Shown: positions 1 through 29,100 of the stretch, one piece after another | Layout of the letters: each line of letters opens with the position of its first letter | Numbering within the stretch: the stretch's first letter is position 1 | The notes under the pieces: generated by a model | Seen by the model: the letters and a program-made list of their open reading frames with translations, nothing else | The model's database searches: none | Told to the model about the DNA's origin: nothing | NCBI RefSeq assembly: GCF_038502225.1 | Contig: NC_091374.1 | Span: forward strand, 4,970,909 to 5,034,908 | Length of the DNA stretch: 64,000 nt | From: Cherax quadricarinatus | Lineage: Eukaryota > Arthropoda > Malacostraca > Decapoda > Parastacidae | Direction: 5' to 3' | Made by a program: the position numbers and the translations under genes

Positions 1-600
1 AAATTATTTGCTATCTAGCTGCTGGCTGAATAGACATTCACTTTGAATTTATTGAGTTTCCTTAAAATACAGTAAACTCTCAATTTATTGAAATAACAAG
101 GGAAAGATGGTGACTGGTAATGACGACTAGTGGACAGAAATGAAATTTTGTGATCATAACAATAACCAACAGTTCTGTAACCAACAAACTTTCTTCATTG
201 TTTCTACATCAACTGACCCAGCAGATTTTGTCCTGTATACCTGAAGTCCATTTAAATTTAGGTCCATTATAATAAGGTGTTTACTGAAGTGTGCAATATT
301 CATCTTGTCACATTAAGAGAATGTATGTTCTTTAATGATGATAAGGAAACTTAACAAATAAGCTTATGCTAGGTTATTTACAAGGCCATCTAATTTGATA
401 TAAATCTTGGATATACCACTAAAAGAAAGGAAGTACAGTACAAGCCAGCACTCATCACAGTGAAGATGTAACACTGCCAAAACTAAATTAAACTGTGCAT
501 TGAAAAATGTAGCCAAAATGCACAAACACACCTGTAATCACCACCATATTAAATTATGTGCAATGATAATCATGTATTCATGATTGTTGTTGCATGATGT
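1..600. other. AT-rich intergenic sequence
   Basis: No exon-like open frame, RNA gene or tandem repeat was recognised. It lies outside the + strand gene that begins near 2 kb. Confidence 0.5.
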
Positions 601-712
601 CAACAGTAACAGCCTGGTTGATCAGGCTCTGATTCACCACAAAGCCTGGTCACAGACCGGGCCGCAGGGGCACTGATCCCTGAAACCCTCTCCAAGTATA
701 CTCTAGGTATGC
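600..712 (+). mobile_element. CR1-like LINE 3' end, decayed
   Basis: It reads 'cctggttgatcaggctctg' and then 'cctggtcacagaccgggccg', the same order as the 3' end of the well-preserved LINE on the opposite strand at 47.85-51.2 kb. Only the last ~110 bp survive (5' truncation), with many substitutions. Confidence 0.75.
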
Positions 713-865
713 ACAGAGACTTTCGAAATCAGTGTGAGGCACTTTAATATATTACTGACAAAAAATGTAGAACCACTACAGATATTTTTGCATTTTATGC
801 AATAATTTTACGTATAGTAAGTTTCTTCAGGAACCAGCATTCAATATTATTATATCTGGCTTTAT

Positions 866-1165
866 TATTGCATTCACGGGGAGTGCTAAACTCAGCTGGG
901 GAATGAGAGGCATCAGGTTCGATCCAATTAAACTGGAAAACGGGTACATTTCCTTGGATGAAGCATTTCTTGTTGGCTACTGATTTTATATAGGTATTAA
1001 AATGAGTACAATTTTTATTTTACCTATAGATATTAATATATCTTACACATAACATACAAACTGGTTTATAATCGTCTTTTTTGCATATAAATCATTAAAT
1101 CTCAATTTTATTATTACAGTCAAAACTAAGTGCTAAACCCACAAGGGTCATCAAATCTCAGCAAA
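866..1165 (+). repeat. Dispersed 'gtgctaaac' repeat family, two partial copies
   Basis: Positions 866-1000 carry 'gggagtgctaaactcagc' followed by 'caggttcgatcc' and 'ttccttggatgaag'. Positions 1110-1165 carry 'aagtgctaaacccacaag'. Both match a short interspersed family also seen at 13.9, 15.8, 16.3, 19.3, 19.4, 22.5, 44.7 and 46.2 kb. It is probably a SINE or MITE; the class is not certain. Confidence 0.6.
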
Positions 1166-1194
1166 GTAAATCTCAGTAATATTTTGTTTCACTT

Positions 1195-1320
1195 ATCTGG
1201 AAAAGTTACTGACCCCCAATGGAAATAAGTCACTTTGTCTGACTTTTTGAGTTATCCTAAGTAATTTACACTATTTGTACCTGTACCTAAAAAAAAAACT
1301 TACTTGTAGGTTACATTAGG
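1195..1320 (+). repeat. SINE/LINE 3' tail fragment
   Basis: It contains 'ccaatggaaataagtcact' followed by 'gagttatcctaagtaattt' and an A-rich end. The same tail ends the tRNA-derived SINE at 35.5 kb and a LINE at 45.9 kb, and occurs reversed at 9.3 and 47.2 kb. Confidence 0.65.
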
Positions 1321-1829
1321 TAAGGTTTGTCAGGAAACAGAACAAGTATTTCCTGACGAGGGTCTTAGTCATATGATGACCCGCCACTGGAGCTTTTGGT
1401 CATCTGACCGAGGCCTTCCACTGGCTTACCGTTCCACCCCCTTTGAAAGACATGGTTATATACCGGAACTTATTCGTATTGTACTCTAGTGTGAATTTGT
1501 AAATGGTCCAAGTCGGACCGAAACGTCGTCGCAAACTCCTCTGTCCTATGTACAGTGTATTGTGTGGTTGTTTAGGGTTGGGTTGACTGTGGCACACTCC
1601 ATGATTATCTACGTAACTGCAGACTTTAACTCAGTTATATAAAGTATGAGATGACCTGCAAGGTTGTTAGTGGTTAATGGTGGTGCACTTACCGCCCAGT
1701 TCCACGGAGATGGAGTCTGTGAGGAGCACGGAAGGCATGTCTGGCAGCAGCCCCAGCAATGTTTTGGTGGCTGGGAGAAACAGCTGACCCAGCCACCCAT
1801 GATGCTCCAGCAACAATCAGCTGAGCATC

Positions 1830-1885
1830 ATCACCATGGTAACCACCCTGGTTACCATGGTAACCATCCTCGTTGTCATGGCAAC
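1830..1885. promoter_or_regulatory. Three RFX X-box-like sites at 21-bp spacing
   Basis: The palindrome GTTACCATGGTAAC at 1851-1864 fits the RFX X-box consensus (GTNRCC-spacer-RGYAAC). GTTGTCATGGCAAC at 1872-1885 and ATCACCATGGTAAC at 1830-1843 are near matches. Starts are exactly 21 bp apart, about two helical turns, so the sites face the same side of the DNA. In animals such sites recruit RFX factors to cilium and neuronal gene promoters. They lie 130-190 bp before the first recognised exon of the + strand gene. A promoter role is inferred, since no TSS is visible. They could instead be a short 21-bp tandem repeat. Confidence 0.5.
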
Positions 1886-2015
1886 GAGACGCTCGATACA
1901 ATATGGCTTCACCTGCCATCAGTGTGGTGAGAGGTGGCAGGTGAGGGTGTCATGCCGCTCCTTCCTTACTCATGGCTCGCTCCGGGGAATATATCTTGTG
2001 AATATCTTTTTACAG

Positions 2016-20965
<18,950 letters not shown>

Positions 20966-22396
20966 AATTCAAGGCACTATCTTAGTCCATATAAGTAAAT
21001 ACTAGGAAAGGTAGCCTCAAAAACCCATATAAACAAATTTAAAAAAGCAAGCCTATGGTAAATAACAGAGGACATCTCAGGTAACCAAAGGAAGAGAATG
21101 GCATGTTAACAACCCAGTGAACCTGAATATTAGTATATATGGTAGGTTTAGAAATCCAGTAGTCAAGGATGTTAGGATATAATAGCTTCAGGAAGCCAAT
21201 GGAGGTTTTAACTTGAACATAGTTGTACTAGGAAGTTCATTTTAAGTATGTACTAATACTCATTATTGTTACTTAACTATGTACATCTTCAGTACACTGC
21301 ATCATTCATTCATTGTTAACTGTACATCACTACACTGCATCATTCATTCCTGTTACTTAGCTCTCTACATCTTCATGCCATTCATTCTTATTACTCAAGT
21401 TTGCATGTCTTTACTACACTGAATCATTCATTTTCACTAGATTCTGCACATCATTACTTCTGAATGTTGCACATCTTGGTTTCAACATAGAGGATGAAGC
21501 CTGGACAGAGGATCAAGCCTCCAGTGCCACTGTGCTAAATAATACACAAAAGGTTTTGTGCATCATGAAATACCTTCAAAACCATTATTCCAACTTAATT
21601 CAGTGGCCTCGTATATTTATATTGAGTATAACATCAATTATAAACATGGTCTATAGATAAGGAATAAAAATGTCTGCACAGATGCAATTAGTATTTATCT
21701 CCTCAATAAGGCTCTCTACTTATAATTTTTGCAGGATTACTATGAGGCATAGGGTGTTAGAGAATATTTACAGTAATAGAAAAGTACCATTGTAAAAATT
21801 TGGAATGTATTCTGTTGGAACATCAACAGTGTTGCAGAAGAGCCTACGTGTGTGAATATGTAATAAAATATTCCAGCAGTGGGAACCTATTAAGGCATAC
21901 GCTGCCTCCAAAACATTTTGGATTTGGTAAAGTAAACTGAATACATGGAAAAACTTTCCTCTGGGCCAACAACTGGATGAGATGACCAGCACCATGTGTG
22001 TGTCATCAGCTCTTGAAAATTATAATAGGCATGAAATTACATTCTTTACATGTACAACAGTCTGGTATTTATATTTATACAAAACAAAGGTAAACAAAGC
22101 TGTGTCACCACCAGTGTAATATATATTTATGGTGCAATAAAAGCTGGTATGTGGTTTATGGATTGGTCCCCAGATGTGCTAATGAAACTCATAAAGGATT
22201 TGGACTACCAGAAACATTCCCCAACCTGACACGATACGTAATAATCTAAAATACATACATCCAATGGTAACATCAAATTTTTATAACAGTTAAAAGCTTA
22301 TTTCAATGTGAGCAAATGAAGGGAAGCCTTGGCAGTGCAACCCCAGAATTATATATAACAGATATCAAGACTTCCCACCTTCCAGTTGATGAATTC
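20966..22396. other. Presumed 3' UTR and downstream of the + strand gene
   Basis: AT-rich. Degenerate ~50-bp tandem words ('catcattcattcctgttact') lie at 21255-21470. A dispersed repeat ('gaggatgaagcctggac') is at 21487-21545. AATAAA occurs at 21663 and 22136. No exon recognised. Confidence 0.5.
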
Positions 22397-22408
22397 CAAA
22401 TTTGACAT

Positions 22409-22960
22409 GTGGTTAAGAGATTGGAAGAAATGCACTCTCTCTGGATCCACACACACACACTATCACCAGATTCAGAAGCACTATTGGTGGATCCACAAGC
22501 GCTTCCGAGTATGAAAGATGAGATAAACCATAGAATATTTTATATTTATCATGGGGGAAGCACTGAACCCATAGGCATCATAGCACCTGGAAAATGAGTA
22601 ATTCAGGTTTGATCCAAGGGAAGATAAGTCCAGGTTAAAACCACAGAAGAGTGGGGAAAAAGTGGGTGGTGCAATGAGTCATCTGTACTGACAAAGAGCT
22701 TTATCCATGGAGACAAGGGAAAATGTACCGAAGTAGGCTTCAAATGGTGCAGTAAGGATGAAGCTGGAGGCAGTGATGCTACGCTGAGGGTGAGTATTAT
22801 GCAGAGAATTTAGAGATGGAGATAAGGTGTGGGCTTAGGAGGGGTTGTTGAGGTGGTTTGGGCACTTACGAGAGGGTGGAGCAAAATAGGATGGCTAGGA
22901 GGGTATAGAAAGCCAGGGGGATGGAAAAAAAAAAAAGTAATCCCAGTTAGAATTGGGGGG
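22409..22960 (+). pseudogene. Decayed RTE-like LINE ORF fragment with internal repeat insertion
   Basis: 'agtatgaaagatgagataaa' (22510), 'gctggaggcagtgatgc' (22763) and 'ttgaggtggtttgggcactt' (22850) match successive points of the LINE at 27.36-28.77 kb. Positions 22540-22640 are an inserted copy of the dispersed 'gctaaac' family. Stops and frame breaks are frequent. Confidence 0.7.
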
Positions 22961-22980
22961 TTGTAAAAGTGTGAATAAGA

Positions 22981-23790
22981 ACATAATAAAGAAGGAACAT
23001 TGCAACAGGCCTACTGACCCATGCAGAGCAGGGTCAGTAGGCCCCCCCGGATTAGCCCAATAACCCACCCAGTCTGGTCACCTCCACTCAAGGAAGGAGC
23101 ATGGCACCAGACCCATCAGCACAAGCTAGTCAGGTCCAACTCAGACCCATTCATGTATTTATCTAACCTATTGGCAGTTTGGAGGGATATGTTGTGTATC
23201 TTTATACATATATGCTTCTAAACTGTTGTATTCTGAGCACCTCTGCAAAAACAGTGATAATGTGTGTGTGGTGAAAGTGTTGAATGATGATGAAAGTATT
23301 TTCTTTTTAGGGATTTTCTTTCTTTTTTGGGTCACCCTGCCTCGGTGGGAGACGGCCGACTTGTTAAAAAAAAAAAAAAAAAACTACACGTTTTAGCCTG
23401 AATAACTGTACTCGAGAGTTTGTTCCACTCATCCACAACTATTACCAAACCAGTGCTTTCCTATATCCTTCCTGAATCTGAATTTTTCCAACTTGAAACC
23501 ATTGCTGCGAGTCCTGTCTTGTCTGGAAATTTTCAGCACGCTATTTACATCCCCTTTATTTATTCCCGTTTTCCATTTATACACCTCTATCATATTCCCC
23601 CTAATTCTACGCCTTTTGAGAGAGTGCAGATTCAGGGCCCTCAGTCTATCCTCATAGGGAAGATTTCTGATACATGGGATCATCTTTGTCATCCTCCTCT
23701 ATGTTTTCCAGAGCATTTATATCCATTCTGTAATACGGTGACCAGAACTGAGCAGCACAGTAGAAGCTTGGCCATCAACCAGGCTTATGA
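22981..23790 (-). mobile_element. Second CR1-like LINE, 3' portion, split by another insertion
   Basis: The outer pieces are 22981-23218 and 23385-23790. Positions 23429-23692 encode on the - strand 'YEDRLRALNLHSLKRRRIRG', 'NMIEVYKWKTGINKGDVNSV' and 'FRKDIGKHWFGNSCG', a typical ORF2 C-terminus. A different LINE tail (23219-23384, + strand) interrupts it. Confidence 0.75.
23219..23384 (+). mobile_element. RTE-like LINE 3' tail with poly(A), nested
   Basis: 'attctgagcacctctgcaaa' through 'caccctgcctcggtgggaga' and a 17-nt A run. Near-identical sequence occurs at 33055-33205 (+), with relatives at 28700-28770, 27040-27095 and 34943-34982 (+) and 28955-29028 (-). Confidence 0.8.
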
Positions 23791-23796
23791 AAGTAT

Positions 23797-23985
23797 GTAG
23801 AGAGGAGCGAGTAGATGTGGGTTTTGTGGCCTGTGCTGTTGGGGGTGTGAGCAAGTTAATGTTTATGAAAGGACTCAGGGAGACCAGTTAGCTGAACTTG
23901 AGTTCTGAGGTGGGAAGTACAAAGGCTGAATATTTGGATGTTGCAGTTCAGAAGGCCATCTAAACTATGTCAACATCCTTTTTTT
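23797..23985 (+). mobile_element. RTE-like LINE 3' region relic
   Basis: 'gtgagcaagttaatgtttat', 'gaccagttagctgaacttga' and 'gatgttgcagttcagaagg' parallel 28550-28690. Ends in a T-rich run at 23980. Confidence 0.65.
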
Positions 23986-24129
23986 TTTTTTCAGACATCA
24001 AATGTTGGAAACACAAGTAGGTACAATTTACTATATCAAAAAATGTTCACCAGCATAGTTATTGATTTTAGAGATGTGGAGAAAGTCATGTTCAGTACTA
24101 GATGTAGTTTTAATGGTTCTAAGTAATTT

Positions 24130-26043
24130 CATAATTGTTTATTTATATCACTGAACAATATTACTTTATATTCTTTAAATCTGTCATTGATATTAATATG
24201 GTCACAAAGTGCTGCAAGGCTAAGGCCAGTAGCAAAGGGAAGAAACCTGAAAGGTGAACTTGAGAGTCAACAAGAAACGTCGAAGTTGGCATAAATAAAT
24301 TTCAATCAAAAGTCGGTGTCCACAATGAATACGGGGGCTTTCTGAAAGGAGAGCAGGCAAGGTAAGTGCACCCAGGCATTGGAAAAAAATTTAAAAAATT
24401 GGAATGCAGTATTTGCTCTTTGATATATGGTACAGTGAAAAGGTGTCTAACAAACAAGAGCTGACAAATTTCACAAAGGTGTGCTGGACACCTTTCCACA
24501 TGCATCTTGTGCGACTAAAAATAATTACCCAAAGTGTCTGAAAAAGATTGATCTCTGCAAGAGATTAAAAGTTTCAGAATCATGAAATGTGCAGATTCTG
24601 AAAGTTCATTGCCCTGAACACCAGCAAAAGACAATGTGTATGTTTGCCGAAGAGGATGCACAACCAAATTTAAACACACAGTGAAAGCTTCAAAAATCTT
24701 GTAGTGCATTTGAAGGGAAGCTTCAACAAAGTGGGAAGTAATGTGAATAATAGCCATGCTACAAGTGTGCAGAAAAGGGTGGCAGATAGAGAAGCAACTA
24801 TACAGAAAGCTAAGATTAAAGACATAAACAAGGAAGATGACCATTTGAAAGTGTTGGCTTTATTAGTCTGATTATTCTGAACATCACACAGTCATGAAGA
24901 CTATGCAAGCGGAGAAGATAACTTAAAACGAATCTCTACGGTTTTATAATGAAGAAACATAAGACTAAACACAGGCTTTCAAAAAGGCACCAGACACACA
25001 CATTGCTTCGATGATTAATGACTAAACTTGGAATGAAGAGCTGTTCATGAAGCAGATTAACACACTGTCCCCATAATCAAATTTAGATAGAGCCAAGGCT
25101 GTATGAAGACAAACTCGCCTATTGAGCCGCAGGCAAAATGTGGCAAAGCTAAGATATGCAACCTTAAAGTATGTCATGTGAAATTTTCATGACATCGTAC
25201 AATTATATATTACAAAACACATGTCACTCCCAATAAACTTTCCCCACACATACTTTCCCAATAACTCTACTAGAAAATTAGTAAGGTGTGAAGAAAAGTA
25301 CATACTTTAAAATTAAAACTTTCATTTATTCCTTTTAGCAGCATCGTTCGCCCAAAGCCCATTATTTTAATGATTTATACACTATCATTGAAGTTACCAT
25401 GCCCCTTGAGAGGAGGAAGTAGGAAAACTCCACAAACTAAAAAAAAAGGCACAAGATTATTTTAAAATTAACCTTGTGCCTATATACATTCATAAAAAAG
25501 TGATTCCATGGTTTAAATACAAAGTTCATTATTACTTAGCCTACAGAAAGACTATTTCATATTATTGTCAGCAATTAATTCATGCCATAAATCTGAATAT
25601 CAGATATAGTATATTGTTATATAAATATATAATATGACGCCTTCAGTCATACATTTTCAAAAGGGGGGGGGGATGTTGCCAAGGACTACATTACTCCCAA
25701 ATACCAGATTTAAAATAATGCACTGTCTGCCCTCAGTATTAAAATAATAAATTTAATTACCTGAAAATCTATGACCTATGGTGTAATTTTATTTCAATAC
25801 TTGCTAAAGCAAAAAATTTCTTAAGATAGAAAAACACATGAAAATACCCAGAGATATTTATAAAAATACAAAGGTACAGTCTTGTGTATTTTAGTACGGC
25901 ATGTGGCGAGTAATTTAAATTATTGGACTCCTACTACCATACAAAACTTGACAAGCAGAGTAATAAATAGAGGGAGATATCATTAAGATATCCAGATATT
26001 TTTGAACTTCAAGGTGACAAAGGTGTAGCACACAAATTTCAAT
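24130..26043. other. Intergenic / UBE2S 3' side, AT-rich
   Basis: Candidate UBE2S polyadenylation signals (AATAAA on the - strand) lie at 25788-25793 and near 25324-25329. The stretch 24240-24960 has a higher GC content and partly open frames on the - strand but no recognisable domain; it may be a decayed transposon. Confidence 0.45.
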
Positions 26044-26190
26044 TCATAATCTCTTTAATGTTCTTTTTTTATCTTTTAAAACTTTTTTACGATCAGCTGT
26101 GATCTTCTTGTCTGTAGCATGTTTCTTTGCCTGGGGACCATCTTGACTTGTTCCTTCTCCACTGGGCTCACCTTTACACACTTTAGGACC
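26044..26190 (-). CDS. UBE2S: UBE2S exon 5 (APC/C-binding tail)
   Basis: 147 nt including TGA at 26046-26044, acceptor 'ttccatttctttcag', residues 160-207. Lys-rich, with '[19 protein letters not shown]' and the terminal KKRTLKRL, comparable to the vertebrate LRRL end. Confidence 0.93.
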   Translation of the reverse strand, partial: GPKVCKGEPSGEGTSQDGPQAKKHATDKKITADRKKVLKDKKRTLKRL

Positions 26191-29100
26191 CTGAAAGAAA
26201 TGGAAAATTTGCACATTTTTTATTTATTTGATGGATATTCAAAGCCTTACCAAATTAGTTTCATAATTATTTTTGATAAAAGTGGTCACCTGTTGTAGGT
26301 GAAGAGATAGATTATACTTTAAATATTGCTGTTATAAAGTTCCAGCCAATGCCAGATTACTAGCCAGGGTCATCAACAATCTGGAGTTAGTCACTGCAGC
26401 CAGTCAGTCTTAATAGTGCTTAAGTAATAGTAATTGTGAAACCATTTTAAATTATAATTTGTTTCTACCTTAATGTAAGTGCTATTGGAGAAATCTTTGA
26501 AAAGGAAGGTGCGCACTTTACAGACACACACACCATAGTATATCTAGTTAATGCAATTATATTCGATTACAGTATTTCCCTTCATTAATTTCCCAAATGA
26601 AAACACTTTATTAGTGTGACTAGGGTGCATTAATATTCTTGTTTTATATGCACATCTTATTCCTGTTTGCATTTTCTTTATATATCATTTTGACTAACAA
26701 CCCTGCACCTGTAGTAATGTGCAAGTGGCAGCTATCTTAACACTGAAAAATTTAAATAAGTGGAGAGAAGAGGTAAAATGGATTTTGAGAGCTAGGGACT
26801 AGGATGTCCAACAGGCTTGTGTGAGTGCATTAGCTAAGAGTGTGGAGGCAAGTGGTTATGACTTGTGCTGTCAGTGTGTGAGGAAAGTAACATTTATGAA
26901 GGAATTTATGGAAACCAATTTGCCAGGCTAGAGTCCGGGAGATGGGAAGCACAGTGCCGGCAATCTTGGAGAGGTAGGGATGTTGCAGTCTGGAAGATCT
27001 GAACTGTAATGTCAACACACTTCTAGCAAGATAGTTTAAGAACTTTCTCTTTTTGGGTAACCCTACCTTGGTGGGAGTTGGCTGTTGTGTTAAAACAAAA
27101 GGTCAACAGACTATATGTAACATGTTTAAGTTAATACATGCTGTGTATATATTCTAACAGCTGTTTCCCACTGAGAGAGAATGGAAAATTAAATTTTAAG
27201 TTACAAAAATGAAAATGGACTAATGCCCATAGATATGCAGCCACAAACAAACTCAATACTGATCAACCTTATCTGATCAAATTGCAATAAATATAAATCT
27301 AACAAAAAATACAATAATTTACCAAAGTTACTAACTAATTTAGCTAAATTTCCAATTTAGCTGATAATACCAGGTGTTTACAGTGAAACATATAAGTGAA
27401 CAGTATTTAGATAAGGCTAAAGAGGTCTTTGTGGCATTTATGGATTTGGAAAAGGCGTATGACAGGGTGGATAGGGGGGCAATGTGGCAGATGTTGCAGG
27501 TGTATGGTGTAGGAGGCAGGTTACTGAAAGCAGTGAAGAGTTTTTACGAGGATAGTGAGGCTCAAGTTAGAGTATGTAGGAAAGAGGGAAATTATTTCCC
27601 AGTAAAAGTAGGCCTTACACAAGGATGTGTGATGTCACCATGGTTGTTTAATATATTTATAGATGGGGTTGTAAGAGAAGTAAATGCGAGGGTCTTGGCA
27701 AGAGGCGTGGAGTTAAAAGATAAAGAATCACACAAAGTGGGAGTTGTCACAGTTGCTCTTTGCTGATGACACTGTGCTCTTGGGAGATTCTGAAGAGAAG
27801 TTGCAGAGATTGGTGGATGAATTTGGTAGGGTGTGCAAAAGAAGTAAATTGAAAGTGAATACAGGAAAGAGTAAGGTTATGAGGATAACAAAAAGATTAG
27901 GTGATGAAAGATTGGATATCAGATTGGAGGGAGAGAGTATGGAGGAGGTGAATGTATTCAGATATTTGGGAGTGGACGTGTCAGCGGATGGGTCTATGAA
28001 AGATGAGGTGAATCATAGAATTGATGAGGGGAAAAGGGTGAGTGGTGCACTTAGGAGTCTGTGGAGACAAAGAACTTTATCCTTGGAGGCAAAGAGGGGT
28101 ATGTATGAGAGTATAGTTTTACCAACGCTCTTATATGGGTGTGAAGCATGGGTGATGAATGTTGCAGCGAGGAGAAGGCTGGAGGCAGTGGAGATGTCAT
28201 GTCTGAGAGCAATGTGTGGTGTGAATATAATGCAGAGAATTCGTAGTTTGGAAGTTAGGAGGTGAGGGATTACCAAAACTGTTGTCCAGAGGGCTGAGGA
28301 AGGGTTGTTGAGGTGGTTCGGACATGTGGAGAGAATGGAGCGAAACAGAATAACTTCAAGAGTGTATCAGTCTGTAGTGGAAGGAAGGTGGGGTAGGGGT
28401 CGGCCTAGGAAAGGTTGGAGGGAGGGGGTAAAGGAGGTTTTGTGTGCGAGGGGCTTGGACTTCCAGCAGGCATGCGTGAGCGTGTTTGATAGGAGTGAAT
28501 GGAGACAAATGGTTTTTAATACTTGATGCGCTGTTGGAGTGTGAGCAAAGTAACATTTATGAAGGGGTTCAGGGAAACCGGCAGGCCGGACTTGAGTCCT
28601 GGAGATGGGAAGTACAGTGCCTGCACTCTGAAGGAGGGGTGTTAATGTTGCAGTTTAAAAACTGTAGTGTAAAGCACCCTTCTGGCAAGACAGTGATGGA
28701 GTGAATGATGGTGAAAGTTTTTCTTTTTCGGGCCACCCTGCCTTGGTGAGAATCGGCCAGTGTGATAATAATAAAATAATAATTTCCAGTAGCAATGGTA
28801 GCCTGGCATACGAAATATTATTCCCACCTGCATTTTGGCTTCAAAATAAATCTTCCATAAAAGATAAACTATAACTTAATATGAAACTCACAACTATAAC
28901 CCAACCCTCAACATCTGCAAGATATTTAGCATATACCTCATAGATATTAATTTTTTTTTTTTTTAACAAGTCGGCCGTCTCCCACCGAGGCAGAGTGGCC
29001 CAAAAAGAAAGAAAATCCCCCCAAAAAATAACCATAGATAATGTTTTTTTGTCTCCATATATACCTCAACGCACCACTCACCTTTTTTCCCTCATCAATT

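Noticed and set aside
1903..1940. Short coding first exon (ATG at 1903, donor gtgagg at 1941) for the + strand gene
   Set aside because: Joining it to 2016 would give an immediate in-frame TGA. It could be a 5' UTR exon with a short upstream ORF, but not the coding start.
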